Assembly: GCA_045661205.1 (NCBI GenBank)
Contig: JAZRFE010000044.1
Span: 12,651 to 76,650 of the forward strand
DNA: 64,000 bases
Source of the DNA: HGM04593 sp045661205
GTDB taxonomy: Bacteria; Bacteroidota; Bacteroidia; Bacteroidales; Bacteroidaceae
Direction: 5' to 3'
Under the pieces are notes generated by a model, which was given only the letters and a program-made list of their open reading frames with translations, was not told the DNA's origin and searched no databases. Both the position numbers and the translations under genes were made by a program. The first letter of the stretch is position 1, and every line of letters begins with the position of its first letter. Positions 1 to 8,288 of this stretch are shown piece by piece.

Positions 1-3000
1 ACCAACCATTTGCGTTTCGGAGAGATAGCCCTGCACCTGCACGAGGCTGAATATTCGCCACAAAAGATTAACGCCCGCATAGAGAAAATAGCCATGCGTC
101 AAGAGCCGTCGGGCCTCACAATAGAGCAAGGCAACCTGCAAATGACAAACGACAGTGTAAATATAAGCATCAACGATATACACATCGCAAGCCGCAACGG
201 TACCCTCCTCGATGCAGACGTCACTATCCCGCGACAAATAAATGAAGGCAAGAGCAGTGCAAACATAAAGAGTAGCTTGCACATAAACAAGCGCGACCTT
301 AGCGGATTTCTCACTAAAGAGAAATACCGCTCGCTCGACATATTCCCCGACTCGCTGCTAAACCTAAATGCAAAAATACATGGCAACACAAAAAAAGTAA
401 CCATAGACACTATAAATGCACAGATTCCCGGGATAGCAAGAATAGCACTTTCGGGAAAAGGAACAAACCTTACCGACAAGAAAAGAAGAGGTTTCAACCT
501 ACTTTTTAACGTAGCAGCCCGACACCCGCAGAGAGCAACACGCGCCACACTGCCCGACAGCATCATACGCAATGGTGTGAAAATATCGGGAGAGGCATCG
601 CTTGCAAACAGCATCTACGCAGCCCGCACAACCATCATCACAAGAAACGGAACGGCACAAGCAGATGGTACATACAGCACCACCGCCGACAGCTACAATG
701 CAAAGGTGCAGTTCGACAAGTTCAACCTCTCGGCACTGTTGCCCGGCGTACCCCTGCACCTACTGAGCATGAATGCCACCCTTACAGGCACAGGAACCGA
801 TATTTACAGCGACTCCACCCATTATATATGCGCTGCGCGTATAGATACACTGCAATACGACACCCACACATTCGACAACATACAACTGAATGCGATGCAG
901 GACACCTCAACGTCGCACATAAAGATTGCATCGGAAAGCCCGATGCTGCAAATGCTGCTGTCAGCAACGACCAGAATAAGGAAATCGGTAATAAGAAACC
1001 ACACCGAAATAGAGCTGCAACACGCCGATATTCAGAAACTCGGACTATCGCAACAGCCACTGTCGGCGAGTATGAAATTGAAGACATACCTCACTACTGA
1101 CCTCAACGAAAATTACAGCATCAGAGCACGTGGCGAGGAGCTTGAATTCCATCATCGAGGCCACAAATACACACCCGCAGAGGTGCGTCTGGCAGCATTG
1201 ACCAAAAAGGACAGCACCCTACTGCGCATCACCTCGGGCGACCTGAACATCGATGGCTACATTGCAGCGGGCTACAAGGCTACGCTCGAAAGCATAGAGA
1301 AGGTAAAAACATTGGCACTGAGCAGGTTCAATGCTCACGACACCCTCCCTGACATCAGAGAGTATGAAAGGCTGCTGCCACTCACAAATATACGTGTGAA
1401 TGCCAAAAACAAAAACATCCTTGCCGACTATCTTGCTATAAACGGAATAACATACGACGAAGCAAGCCTCGTCTGCCGCATCGACAGTTTGAAAGAGATT
1501 GAAGCCCGAGGAAGCATACTCAACCTGGAGCACAATAAACAGCACCTCGACACCCTGCGTTTCGCACTCTCGCAGGACAGCACACAACTAAAATATTTTA
1601 CAGGAGTGAAAAGTCGCTCCACCCTCGATGAAAAAGATAAGAGCACCTTTGGTGCGGCACTCTACGGTACACTCGACCGAGGCACACTGACTGCAAACTA
1701 CATCTTCCGCGACCGCAACGACGCCATAGGTATGCGAGTGGGAGCATCGGCAAGAATGGCAAACGACGGCTATCTGATAAGTTTCTCGCCCACAGCAACA
1801 CTCTTCGGCCACCCATTCACATTCAACAAAGACAATGGAATATTCGTAAGCCACGAGAGCAAGATACGTGGCAACATAGAGTTGCGCGACACCACAAACT
1901 CGGGCATGAACCTGTATGCCCACTGCGACAGCGCACAGCATCAAGACATTAGCATGGAGCTGCTCAACATAGACCTGCAAACCGTCACCAAGATACTGCC
2001 CTTCGCGCCCGACCTCGCAGGAATAATGAACATCGATGTACACTATAAGGAGAGCAACCGCGGCATACTCTTCGGCAGCGACGCGTCAGTGGAAAACCTC
2101 ATATACGAGGGCACACATATAGGCAACGAAAGGCTTGAGCTATCCTATTTCCCCCGCAACGGCAAAGAACACCTTGCCTACCTCACAATGCTGCATAACA
2201 ACAGGAAGGTAGCACTGTTTGAAGGCAAGCTCGACAAAGACACCCTCGACGGCGAAGCAAAAGGAGAGCTGACGCTCACCCGTTTCCCTCTGAACATGGC
2301 AAATGCCTTTCTTAAAAATGGAAACATCTCTGCCGACGGATATATAGACGGAGCGATGACCATAGACATGGCGGGAAAGAGCCCCATTGCCAACGGCTAC
2401 CTGAAGTTCGACTCGGCATACGCCGATCTCCCGCAATTTGGCACCACTCTGCACCTCGTAGAGGACAAGGTGAATCTTGAGGAGAACATTCTGAAGTTCG
2501 ACAACTTCAGAATATATGCTAAGGGAAGCACCCCATTCAAGATGAATGGAACGGTGAACCTGAACAACCCCTTGAACCCCGACTTCAACCTGCGTATGCG
2601 CGCCGACAATTACGAAATTGTCAATGCCAAACGCACGAAGAACTCGATACTCTACGGCCGTATGTTCATCAACCTGAACTCGCGCATCACAGGCAGCCTG
2701 AACACACTGAAAATCAACGGTTCGACAACCGTTCTCGGAAAGAGCGACGTAACATACGTCATACAAGACACACCGCTGGAAACAGAAAACTCTCTCGATG
2801 GCCTCGTCACATTCACCAACTTCGAGGACACAACAATCGTAGAGAACGAAACACCCGAATATGACTTGGGCGACATAGAGCTTAACATCACCCTCGCCAT
2901 TGAAGAGGGAGCACGCATAAACGCCGACTTCGACAGTGAACGCACAAGCTACATTGAATTGCAAGGCGAGGGCAACCTGAACCTCACATACACCGGCGAG

Positions 3001-3882
3001 ACAGGCATGAACCTTACAGGCCGTTATCAACTGAGCAATGGCGAAATGAAATACACCCTGCCGGTCATTCCGCTCAAGACATTCAACATCAGCAGTGGCA
3101 GCTACTTAAACTGGACAGGCGACATTGCCAACCCCACACTGAACATCACAGCCGTAGAGCGCGTAATAACCTCGGCAGTCGTCGACGACAACAGTCAGGC
3201 AGTACAGTTCGACGTGGGCGTAAAACTCACAAACACGCTTAACAACATGGGACTGAGCTTTACCCTATCGGCACCCGAGAATGCAGCAGTGCAGAACCAA
3301 CTGAATGGCGTAGATGCCGAGACGCTGAATAAATATGCCTTGACAATGCTAATCACAGGAGCATACATAGGAGGTGACAACAACCTGAGCGTGTCGAGCG
3401 CGCTAAGCTCGTTCCTCGACACACAGATAAATAACCTTGTGGGCAACGCCATGAACAGTACCATGGACATCAATGTAGGAATAACCGACCTCGAAGATGC
3501 TACAACAGGCGACACCTACAAGAACTACTCATTCAGCTTCACCAAGAGGTTCTGGAACGACAGACTGAAGGTGGTTATCGGCGGCGAAGTGAACAACAAC
3601 GCCACCACAAACGAGAGTTTTATAAACAACGTGTCTCTCGAATGGAAGATAAGCAATTCGGGCAACCGTTACCTACGACTTTTTTATGACAAAAACTATG
3701 AATCGATACTCGAAGGAGAAATCACCGAGACAGGTATCGGATATGTGTACAGGCGCAAGCTAAACAGCCTGAACGAACTATTGATTTTCAATAGAAAAGC
3801 GAATAATCAGCCTGCGATACCTACCCGACGCACCGAACAACGCGCAGGCACCACAAACGAAGAAAAAGAGCACAAGCAATGA
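1..3882 (+). CDS. tamB: TamB-like translocation/assembly module protein, 5' end outside window
   Basis: The frame is open from the first base of the window, so the true N-terminus lies upstream; about 1,290 residues are visible. TamB proteins span the periplasm as long beta-structured lipid-conducting or assembly scaffolds and work with an Omp85 partner in the outer membrane. The visible part is repetitive, polar and beta-rich with many N/D/T-rich strands. It ends in the region expected for the TamB (DUF490) domain, roughly residues 900-1240, with the TFNISSGSYLNWTGDIANP-type stretch followed by a barrel-like C-terminus. It overlaps the downstream tamL by 4 nt (ATGA), so the two are translationally coupled, as expected for a TamB-TamL pair. 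The family call is from overall character and context, not an alignment. Confidence 0.85.
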   Translation, partial: TNHLRFGEIALHLHEAEYSPQKINARIEKIAMRQEPSGLTIEQGNLQMTNDSVNISINDIHIASRNGTLLDADVTIPRQINEGKSSANIKSSLHINKRDLSGFLTKEKYRSLDIFPDSLLNLNAKIHGNTKKVTIDTINAQIPGIARIALSGKGTNLTDKKRRGFNLLFNVAARHPQRATRATLPDSIIRNGVKISGEASLANSIYAARTTIITRNGTAQADGTYSTTADSYNAKVQFDKFNLSALLPGVPLHLLSMNATLTGTGTDIYSDSTHYICAARIDTLQYDTHTFDNIQLNAMQDTSTSHIKIASESPMLQMLLSATTRIRKSVIRNHTEIELQHADIQKLGLSQQPLSASMKLKTYLTTDLNENYSIRARGEELEFHHRGHKYTPAEVRLAALTKKDSTLLRITSGDLNIDGYIAAGYKATLESIEKVKTLALSRFNAHDTLPDIREYERLLPLTNIRVNAKNKNILADYLAINGITYDEASLVCRIDSLKEIEARGSILNLEHNKQHLDTLRFALSQDSTQLKYFTGVKSRSTLDEKDKSTFGAALYGTLDRGTLTANYIFRDRNDAIGMRVGASARMANDGYLISFSPTATLFGHPFTFNKDNGIFVSHESKIRGNIELRDTTNSGMNLYAHCDSAQHQDISMELLNIDLQTVTKILPFAPDLAGIMNIDVHYKESNRGILFGSDASVENLIYEGTHIGNERLELSYFPRNGKEHLAYLTMLHNNRKVALFEGKLDKDTLDGEAKGELTLTRFPLNMANAFLKNGNISADGYIDGAMTIDMAGKSPIANGYLKFDSAYADLPQFGTTLHLVEDKVNLEENILKFDNFRIYAKGSTPFKMNGTVNLNNPLNPDFNLRMRADNYEIVNAKRTKNSILYGRMFINLNSRITGSLNTLKINGSTTVLGKSDVTYVIQDTPLETENSLDGLVTFTNFEDTTIVENETPEYDLGDIELNITLAIEEGARINADFDSERTSYIELQGEGNLNLTYTGETGMNLTGRYQLSNGEMKYTLPVIPLKTFNISSGSYLNWTGDIANPTLNITAVERVITSAVVDDNSQAVQFDVGVKLTNTLNNMGLSFTLSAPENAAVQNQLNGVDAETLNKYALTMLITGAYIGGDNNLSVSSALSSFLDTQINNLVGNAMNSTMDINVGITDLEDATTGDTYKNYSFSFTKRFWNDRLKVVIGGEVNNNATTNESFINNVSLEWKISNSGNRYLRLFYDKNYESILEGEITETGIGYVYRRKLNSLNELLIFNRKANNQPAIPTRRTEQRAGTTNEEKEHKQ

Positions 3883-6200
3883 GAATAAATATTTACATAT
3901 TAACCATAGTGGCAACACTACTCGCAGGATGCTCCACCACACGCAACCTTCCCGAGGGCGAGACACTCTACATAGGTATCGAGAGCATGAACTTCGTCGA
4001 TGCCAAAGAGCATGCAGCAACCCTCATAGGACACGATGCAGTGAGCGAGACATCGGCAGCGCTCGACTGTCCGCCCAACGCTTCTATTGCCGGCAGTTCC
4101 AAATACCGTGGCATACCTGTGGGATTGTGGGTGTACAACAATTTTGTAAACAGCAAAGGGAAAATAGGCAAATGGATATTCAAGACCTTTGCATCCACCC
4201 CCGTACTTCTCTCAAACGTAAACCCCACCCTGCGTGCCCAGGTAGCCGCCAACCGTCTGCAAAATTATGGCTACTTTAACGGCAAGGTGAGCGAAGAGAT
4301 TCTCTACAACAAGAGAAACCCCAGGAAGGCAAAAGTAAGATACACAATAGTTACCGGTGAGCCATACACATACGACAGCATAGAGTATCGCCATTTTTCA
4401 TCTCGCGCCGACAGTCTGATAGAGGCAACCGGAAATCGTCGTCTGCTCAAGAAAGATGAACAGTTCAGCGTACCCAACCTCACAGGCGAACGCAACAGAC
4501 TGAACACCTTGCTGCGCAACAACGGCTACTACTATTATCAGAGCGAATACATAGATTTTTTTGCCGACACCATCAACCACCCGGGGCACGTCACTCTGCG
4601 CGTGGAGCCGCACAAAGGGCTCCCATCGTACATAAGAGAGCCCAAATACATGGGAAGAACCACTCTTAAGGTAACAAAGTCGGGGAGCAACGCATACGGC
4701 CAAAAGCCCGACACCACAACATTCCGCAACCTCACATACATACATCATGGCAAGAAAGCCCCCGTCAGGGCAGGAACCATACTGCGTAACGTGCAACTGC
4801 GCCCGGGGCAGCTCTATTCACAGGAGAAGCAGTCGCTGACACTGCAACAGTTGAGTCAGATGAACATTTTCAGCAGTCTTAACTTCAGCTTCACCCCGCG
4901 CAGAGGCGACACAGCCAACGACACGCTGGACATGATGATAACCGCACAGCTCGACAAGCCCTATGACTTAACCTTTGAGCTGAATGCAACCTCGAAAAGC
5001 AACAGTCAGATAGGCCCCGGCAGCAAAATAACCCTCGCCCGCAACAATCTGTTTCGTGGTGGCGAGACACTTAAATTATCGCTCTTCGGCTCGTACGAAT
5101 GGCAGACCGACGACAATGTGCGTGGTCGCGAATCGGTGATAAACTCGTGGGAAATAGGCTCTAACGTATCACTGACCTTCCCTAGAATATTTTTCCCGAT
5201 TGTACACAGGAGATACCTGCGTTTCCCCTCGTCTACATCGTTCAGCATATATGGCAACCAGCTCAACCGCTCGGGATTCTTCAAGATGGTGCACGTAGGC
5301 GGACAGGCGGCATATACCCTGAAACCCAAACACACCACCACGCACGTCATCACCCCCTTCCGTCTGACCTACGACATGCTGCAACGCACCACCGAAAAGT
5401 TCGACTCTATAATATCGAGCAACCGTTCCATTGCCAACAGTTTCCGCGACCAATTCATCCCCGCCATGCAGTACACTGTCACCTATGACAATGCACAGAC
5501 CGACCACCGCAACAAGACCTGGTGGGAAAACTCGATAACTTCGTCGGGTAACATCACCTCGCTCGCCTTCTGCGCTTTCGGTAAAAGATGGAACGAGAAG
5601 GACAAGAACATATTCGGAAACCCCTACGCGCAGTTCATAAAATTCACCACCGAACTACGCAACCGTTGGCGCATAAACTCGGGCAACCACATAGCCACAC
5701 GCCTGATGACAGGTGTCATCACCAGCTACGGGAACTCAGTAACAGCCCCCTATTCGGAGCAGTTCTACATAGGCGGAGCCAACAGCCTACGCGCCTTCAC
5801 CGTACGCTCGCTGGGCCCGGGAAGCTACCATCCCGACAAAGAGACCCGCTACTCTTATCTCGACGAGACAGGAACGCTGAAGTTCGAGGCAAACATCGAA
5901 TATCGTGCAAAGCTGTTCGGCAACCTGCAAGGAGCACTCTTTGTAGACGCCGGCAATATATGGCTCTTAAAGAGCGACGAAGATCGCCCGGGAGGAGAAT
6001 TCACGCTCAAAAACTTTGCCGAACAGATAGCACTGAACACAGGTTTCGGAGTGCGCTACGACCTTGAATTTCTGGTACTGAGGCTTGATGTAGGTATCGC
6101 CCTACACTACCCCTACGACACAGGCAAGAGCGGGTACTACAACATCCCATCGTTCAACAAAGGCTATGCTTGGCATTTTGCTATCGGCTACCCATTCTGA
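3879..6200 (+). CDS. tamL: TamL: lipoprotein Omp85-family (BamA/TamA-like) outer membrane protein
   Basis: 773 residues. The N-terminus is a lipoprotein signal with lipobox LLAGC (Cys18), which marks the Bacteroidota TamL variant of TamA. POTRA-like repeats follow (about residues 30-330). The C-terminal half is a 16-stranded-type barrel with alternating aromatic strands (for example GGANSLRAFTVRSLGPGSY and a terminal strand ending in Phe). Omp85 proteins insert or assemble beta-barrel proteins. Its start overlaps the tamB stop by 4 nt, which indicates one operon and a joint envelope-assembly role. The lipid anchor and partner gene make TamL preferable to BamA. Confidence 0.88.
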   Translation: MRINIYILTIVATLLAGCSTTRNLPEGETLYIGIESMNFVDAKEHAATLIGHDAVSETSAALDCPPNASIAGSSKYRGIPVGLWVYNNFVNSKGKIGKWIFKTFASTPVLLSNVNPTLRAQVAANRLQNYGYFNGKVSEEILYNKRNPRKAKVRYTIVTGEPYTYDSIEYRHFSSRADSLIEATGNRRLLKKDEQFSVPNLTGERNRLNTLLRNNGYYYYQSEYIDFFADTINHPGHVTLRVEPHKGLPSYIREPKYMGRTTLKVTKSGSNAYGQKPDTTTFRNLTYIHHGKKAPVRAGTILRNVQLRPGQLYSQEKQSLTLQQLSQMNIFSSLNFSFTPRRGDTANDTLDMMITAQLDKPYDLTFELNATSKSNSQIGPGSKITLARNNLFRGGETLKLSLFGSYEWQTDDNVRGRESVINSWEIGSNVSLTFPRIFFPIVHRRYLRFPSSTSFSIYGNQLNRSGFFKMVHVGGQAAYTLKPKHTTTHVITPFRLTYDMLQRTTEKFDSIISSNRSIANSFRDQFIPAMQYTVTYDNAQTDHRNKTWWENSITSSGNITSLAFCAFGKRWNEKDKNIFGNPYAQFIKFTTELRNRWRINSGNHIATRLMTGVITSYGNSVTAPYSEQFYIGGANSLRAFTVRSLGPGSYHPDKETRYSYLDETGTLKFEANIEYRAKLFGNLQGALFVDAGNIWLLKSDEDRPGGEFTLKNFAEQIALNTGFGVRYDLEFLVLRLDVGIALHYPYDTGKSGYYNIPSFNKGYAWHFAIGYPF

Positions 6201-6288
6201 TGAAAATAAGGGAAATAAGATGCAATCGCTGCACGAGGCGAAATATAAATATTTCCACATAATAGGGTGGAGATTAAAAAAATATAAC

Positions 6289-6296
6289 TATCTTTG
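6289..6296 (+). promoter_or_regulatory. Bacteroidetes -7 box (TATCTTTG) upstream of the nucleotidyltransferase gene
   Basis: TATCTTTG matches the TAnnTTTG consensus. It lies 60 nt before the ATG at 6357, in an AT-rich stretch. No clear TTG -33 box is visible at the usual 19-21 nt spacing. Confidence 0.5.
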
Positions 6297-6356
6297 TAGC
6301 AGTTTTCTTAAAAGAATTACATATAATTCATAAAAGTACATATAAAACAAAAAATT

Positions 6357-7262
6357 ATGAAACCTACACTTTTTGTATTAGCAGCAGGAATGGGAAGCCG
6401 TTACGGTGGTTTGAAACAGCTTGACGGACTGGGCCCCAACGGTGAGACAATCATGGACTACTCTATCTTCGACGCTATTCGCGGCGGCTTCGGTAAAGTA
6501 GTATTCGTTATCCGCAAAGACTTCGAGCAGGATTTCCGCGAGAAAATCCTTAGCAAATACGAAGGCCATCTTCCCACAGAGTTGGTATTCCAGGCAATCG
6601 ACGACCTTCCCGAGGGTTTCACAGCACCCGAGGATCGCAAAAAGCCTTGGGGTACAAACCACGCTGTACTCATGGGTAAAGACGCTATCAAAGAGCCTTT
6701 CGCAGTAATCAACGCTGACGACTTCTACGGTCGCGACGCATTCGAGGTAATGGGCAAATGGCTCAACGAGCTTCCCGAGGGCAGCAAAGACAGATACAGC
6801 ATGGTAGGTTTCCGCGTATGCAACACTCTCAGCGAGAATGGTAGTGTAGCACGTGGCGTTTGCGAGAAGAACGAGGCAAACATGCTTACAGGCGTTGTAG
6901 AGCGCACAGAAATCATGCGCGTTGATGGCAAAATCAGCTACAAAGACGAGAATGGCGCATGGGTAGAGGTTGAGGAGAACGCACCCGTATCAATGAACTT
7001 CTGGGGCTTCACACCCGACTACTTCAACTACTCTGAGGAGTTGTTCATCTCTTTCTTGAAAGAGAACGCATCAAACCCCAAATCGGAGTTCTTCATCCCC
7101 TTGGTAATCGACAACCTCATCAACAGCGGCAAAGCAACCTGCGAAGTACTCGACACAACTTCAAAATGGTTCGGTGTAACATATGCTGACGACCGTCAGG
7201 CAACTGTTGATAAGATTGTCTCACTCATCGAGGCAGGCGAATACCCCAACAAGTTGTTCTAA
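6357..7262 (+). CDS. Sugar-phosphate nucleotidyltransferase family protein (NDP-sugar pyrophosphorylase-like)
   Basis: 301 residues. The N-terminus LAAGMGSRYGGLKQL is the nucleotide-binding signature of GT-A-like NDP-sugar pyrophosphorylases, and NADDFYG supplies the metal-binding acidic pair. These enzymes make NDP-sugars from sugar-1-phosphates. The substrate cannot be read from the sequence. The gene is monocistronic: its own -7 box lies upstream and a strong terminator lies 22 nt after the stop. Its position directly before the capsule locus suggests precursor supply, but it could serve another pathway. Confidence 0.8.
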   Translation: MKPTLFVLAAGMGSRYGGLKQLDGLGPNGETIMDYSIFDAIRGGFGKVVFVIRKDFEQDFREKILSKYEGHLPTELVFQAIDDLPEGFTAPEDRKKPWGTNHAVLMGKDAIKEPFAVINADDFYGRDAFEVMGKWLNELPEGSKDRYSMVGFRVCNTLSENGSVARGVCEKNEANMLTGVVERTEIMRVDGKISYKDENGAWVEVEENAPVSMNFWGFTPDYFNYSEELFISFLKENASNPKSEFFIPLVIDNLINSGKATCEVLDTTSKWFGVTYADDRQATVDKIVSLIEAGEYPNKLF

Positions 7263-7283
7263 TAACGAACAATCATCAATCAC

Positions 7284-7318
7284 AAAAAAGCGTCAAGGCA
7301 CAACCTTGACGCTTTTTT
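7284..7318 (+). terminator. Rho-independent terminator after the nucleotidyltransferase gene
   Basis: A 15-bp perfect inverted repeat (arms 7284-7298 and 7304-7318, core GCGTCAAGG/CCTTGACGC) with a 5-nt loop. It is flanked by six A's on the left and six T's on the right, so it can act in both directions. Confidence 0.9.
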
Positions 7319-7542
7319 CATTATACTAACAACAAAAGGGAGAACAGCTGTTGCACAACCACGTCACACATGTGCAATTTTAACAACATCAAAATTGCAT
7401 TATTTCAAAACAAAAAGGTTAAATATCAGTAATTTATACCCAAAAAAATTACATGAATAAATAAATACACGATTAACATTTTTTAGACGGAAAAAGTTGA
7501 AATAATCATTTAATAATCTTATATATATAAAGAAAATTTCCG
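7319..7542. other. Non-coding AT-rich spacer with overlapping inverted repeats before the capsule leader
   Basis: No gene is supported here. The AACAGCTGTT palindrome is at 7343-7352. TTGCACA (7351-7357) pairs with TGTGCAA (7371-7377). TGCAATTTT (7373-7381) pairs with AAAATTGCA (7391-7399). The two larger dyads share the TGCAA half, so they are mutually exclusive as RNA, or they could be adjacent operator sites. Confidence 0.4.
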
Positions 7543-7550
7543 TACCTTTG
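7543..7550 (+). promoter_or_regulatory. -7 box (TACCTTTG) of the capsule operon promoter
   Basis: TACCTTTG followed by GCA is a strong Bacteroidetes -7 element. Transcription would start near 7557, giving a leader of about 150 nt before upxY. No convincing TTG is seen about 20 nt upstream; the region there is TA-rich. Confidence 0.6.
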
Positions 7551-7556
7551 CACTGC

Positions 7557-7706
7557 AATAGTAAAGTATCGTGCGAATCTCCGTAAACCAATGGTTTTAA
7601 GACGGAGGCAAGGTAAAATTGCTATGGCCTTATTGTATCAGAAAAAAGCCCCCGGAAATAAATATCTGCGGGGAGGGGAGAATGTGCCCTAAAAGATAAA
7701 GAGCAA
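7557..7706 (+). ncRNA. Structured 5' leader of the UpxY-headed capsule operon
   Basis: A leader of about 150 nt between the -7 box and upxY. It contains a hairpin with outer stem CTCCGT/ACGGAG (7579-7584 with 7602-7607) and inner stem AAACC/GGTTT. A later GC-rich dyad CCCCG/CGGGG lies around 7653-7677. UpxY-type NusG paralogues act on the leaders of their own operons to prevent premature termination, so this is the likely site of action. I do not match it to a named RNA family. Confidence 0.45.
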
Positions 7707-8255
7707 ATGGAAAGACAAGACGACAATAAAACATACTGGTATGCGTTGCGAACATTCTACTGCAAAGAGAAAAGCGTAGCCAAATATCTCGAAAAATACA
7801 ACATCGAGTATTTCATCCCCAGCATGTACAAAGAGGTTGTCACTCCCGACGGAAAAAAGCAAAAACAGCTGGTTCCCGCAGTGCACAACCTGCTGTTTGT
7901 AAAAAAGACACTTGACGAAAAAGAGATAAAAAAGGTCATAGACAATTGCCGACTCGCAATATCGGTAATACAGGACAGGGAAACAAAAAACTATTATAAC
8001 ATCCCCGACGAGCAAATGACGGAGTTGCGTGCAATATGCGACCCCAACTACAAAAACACACTGTACGTAGATTCGGCATTCGCCGAAGCACGCAAAGGTG
8101 ACAAAGTAAAAATAATACGCGGAACATTCAAAGGGCTTACAGGCAAACTCACCCGATATAAGAACCGCTCATACGTGGTGGTGACAATAGCCAACTTAGG
8201 AGTGATGGTACACGTGCCCAAATGGTACTGCGAGAAACTGAAAGAAGAAGAGTAA
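7707..8255 (+). CDS. upxY: UpxY-type transcription antiterminator (NusG paralogue)
   Basis: 182 residues. An NGN domain occupies about residues 8-105 (WYALRTFYCKEKSVAKYL at the start), and a KOW motif lies at about 126-155 (ARKGDKVKIIRGTFKGLTG). UpxY proteins are locus-specific NusG-like elongation factors that let RNA polymerase read through the long capsule operons of Bacteroidales. As usual for the family, this one is the first gene of the locus, behind a long leader. No UpxZ-like gene follows it, unlike the classical B. fragilis arrangement. Confidence 0.9.
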   Translation: MERQDDNKTYWYALRTFYCKEKSVAKYLEKYNIEYFIPSMYKEVVTPDGKKQKQLVPAVHNLLFVKKTLDEKEIKKVIDNCRLAISVIQDRETKNYYNIPDEQMTELRAICDPNYKNTLYVDSAFAEARKGDKVKIIRGTFKGLTGKLTRYKNRSYVVVTIANLGVMVHVPKWYCEKLKEEE

Positions 8256-8258
8256 CCC

Positions 8259-8286
8259 CAACAGCCAACAGCCAACAGCCAACAGC
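8259..8286 (+). repeat. Four tandem copies of the heptamer CAACAGC abutting the next start codon
   Basis: CAACAGC is repeated exactly four times (28 bp), followed by CA and the ATG at 8289. It fills almost the whole spacer between upxY (stop 8253-8255) and the capD-like gene, so it sits where ribosomes load. Confidence 0.9.
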
Positions 8287-8288
8287 CA

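Noticed and set aside
2140..3030. Long open frame (about 296 codons) on the minus strand within tamB
   Set aside because: It lies fully antisense to a clear coding sequence, has Cys/Val-rich low-complexity translation typical of shadow frames, and has no promoter or family motifs.
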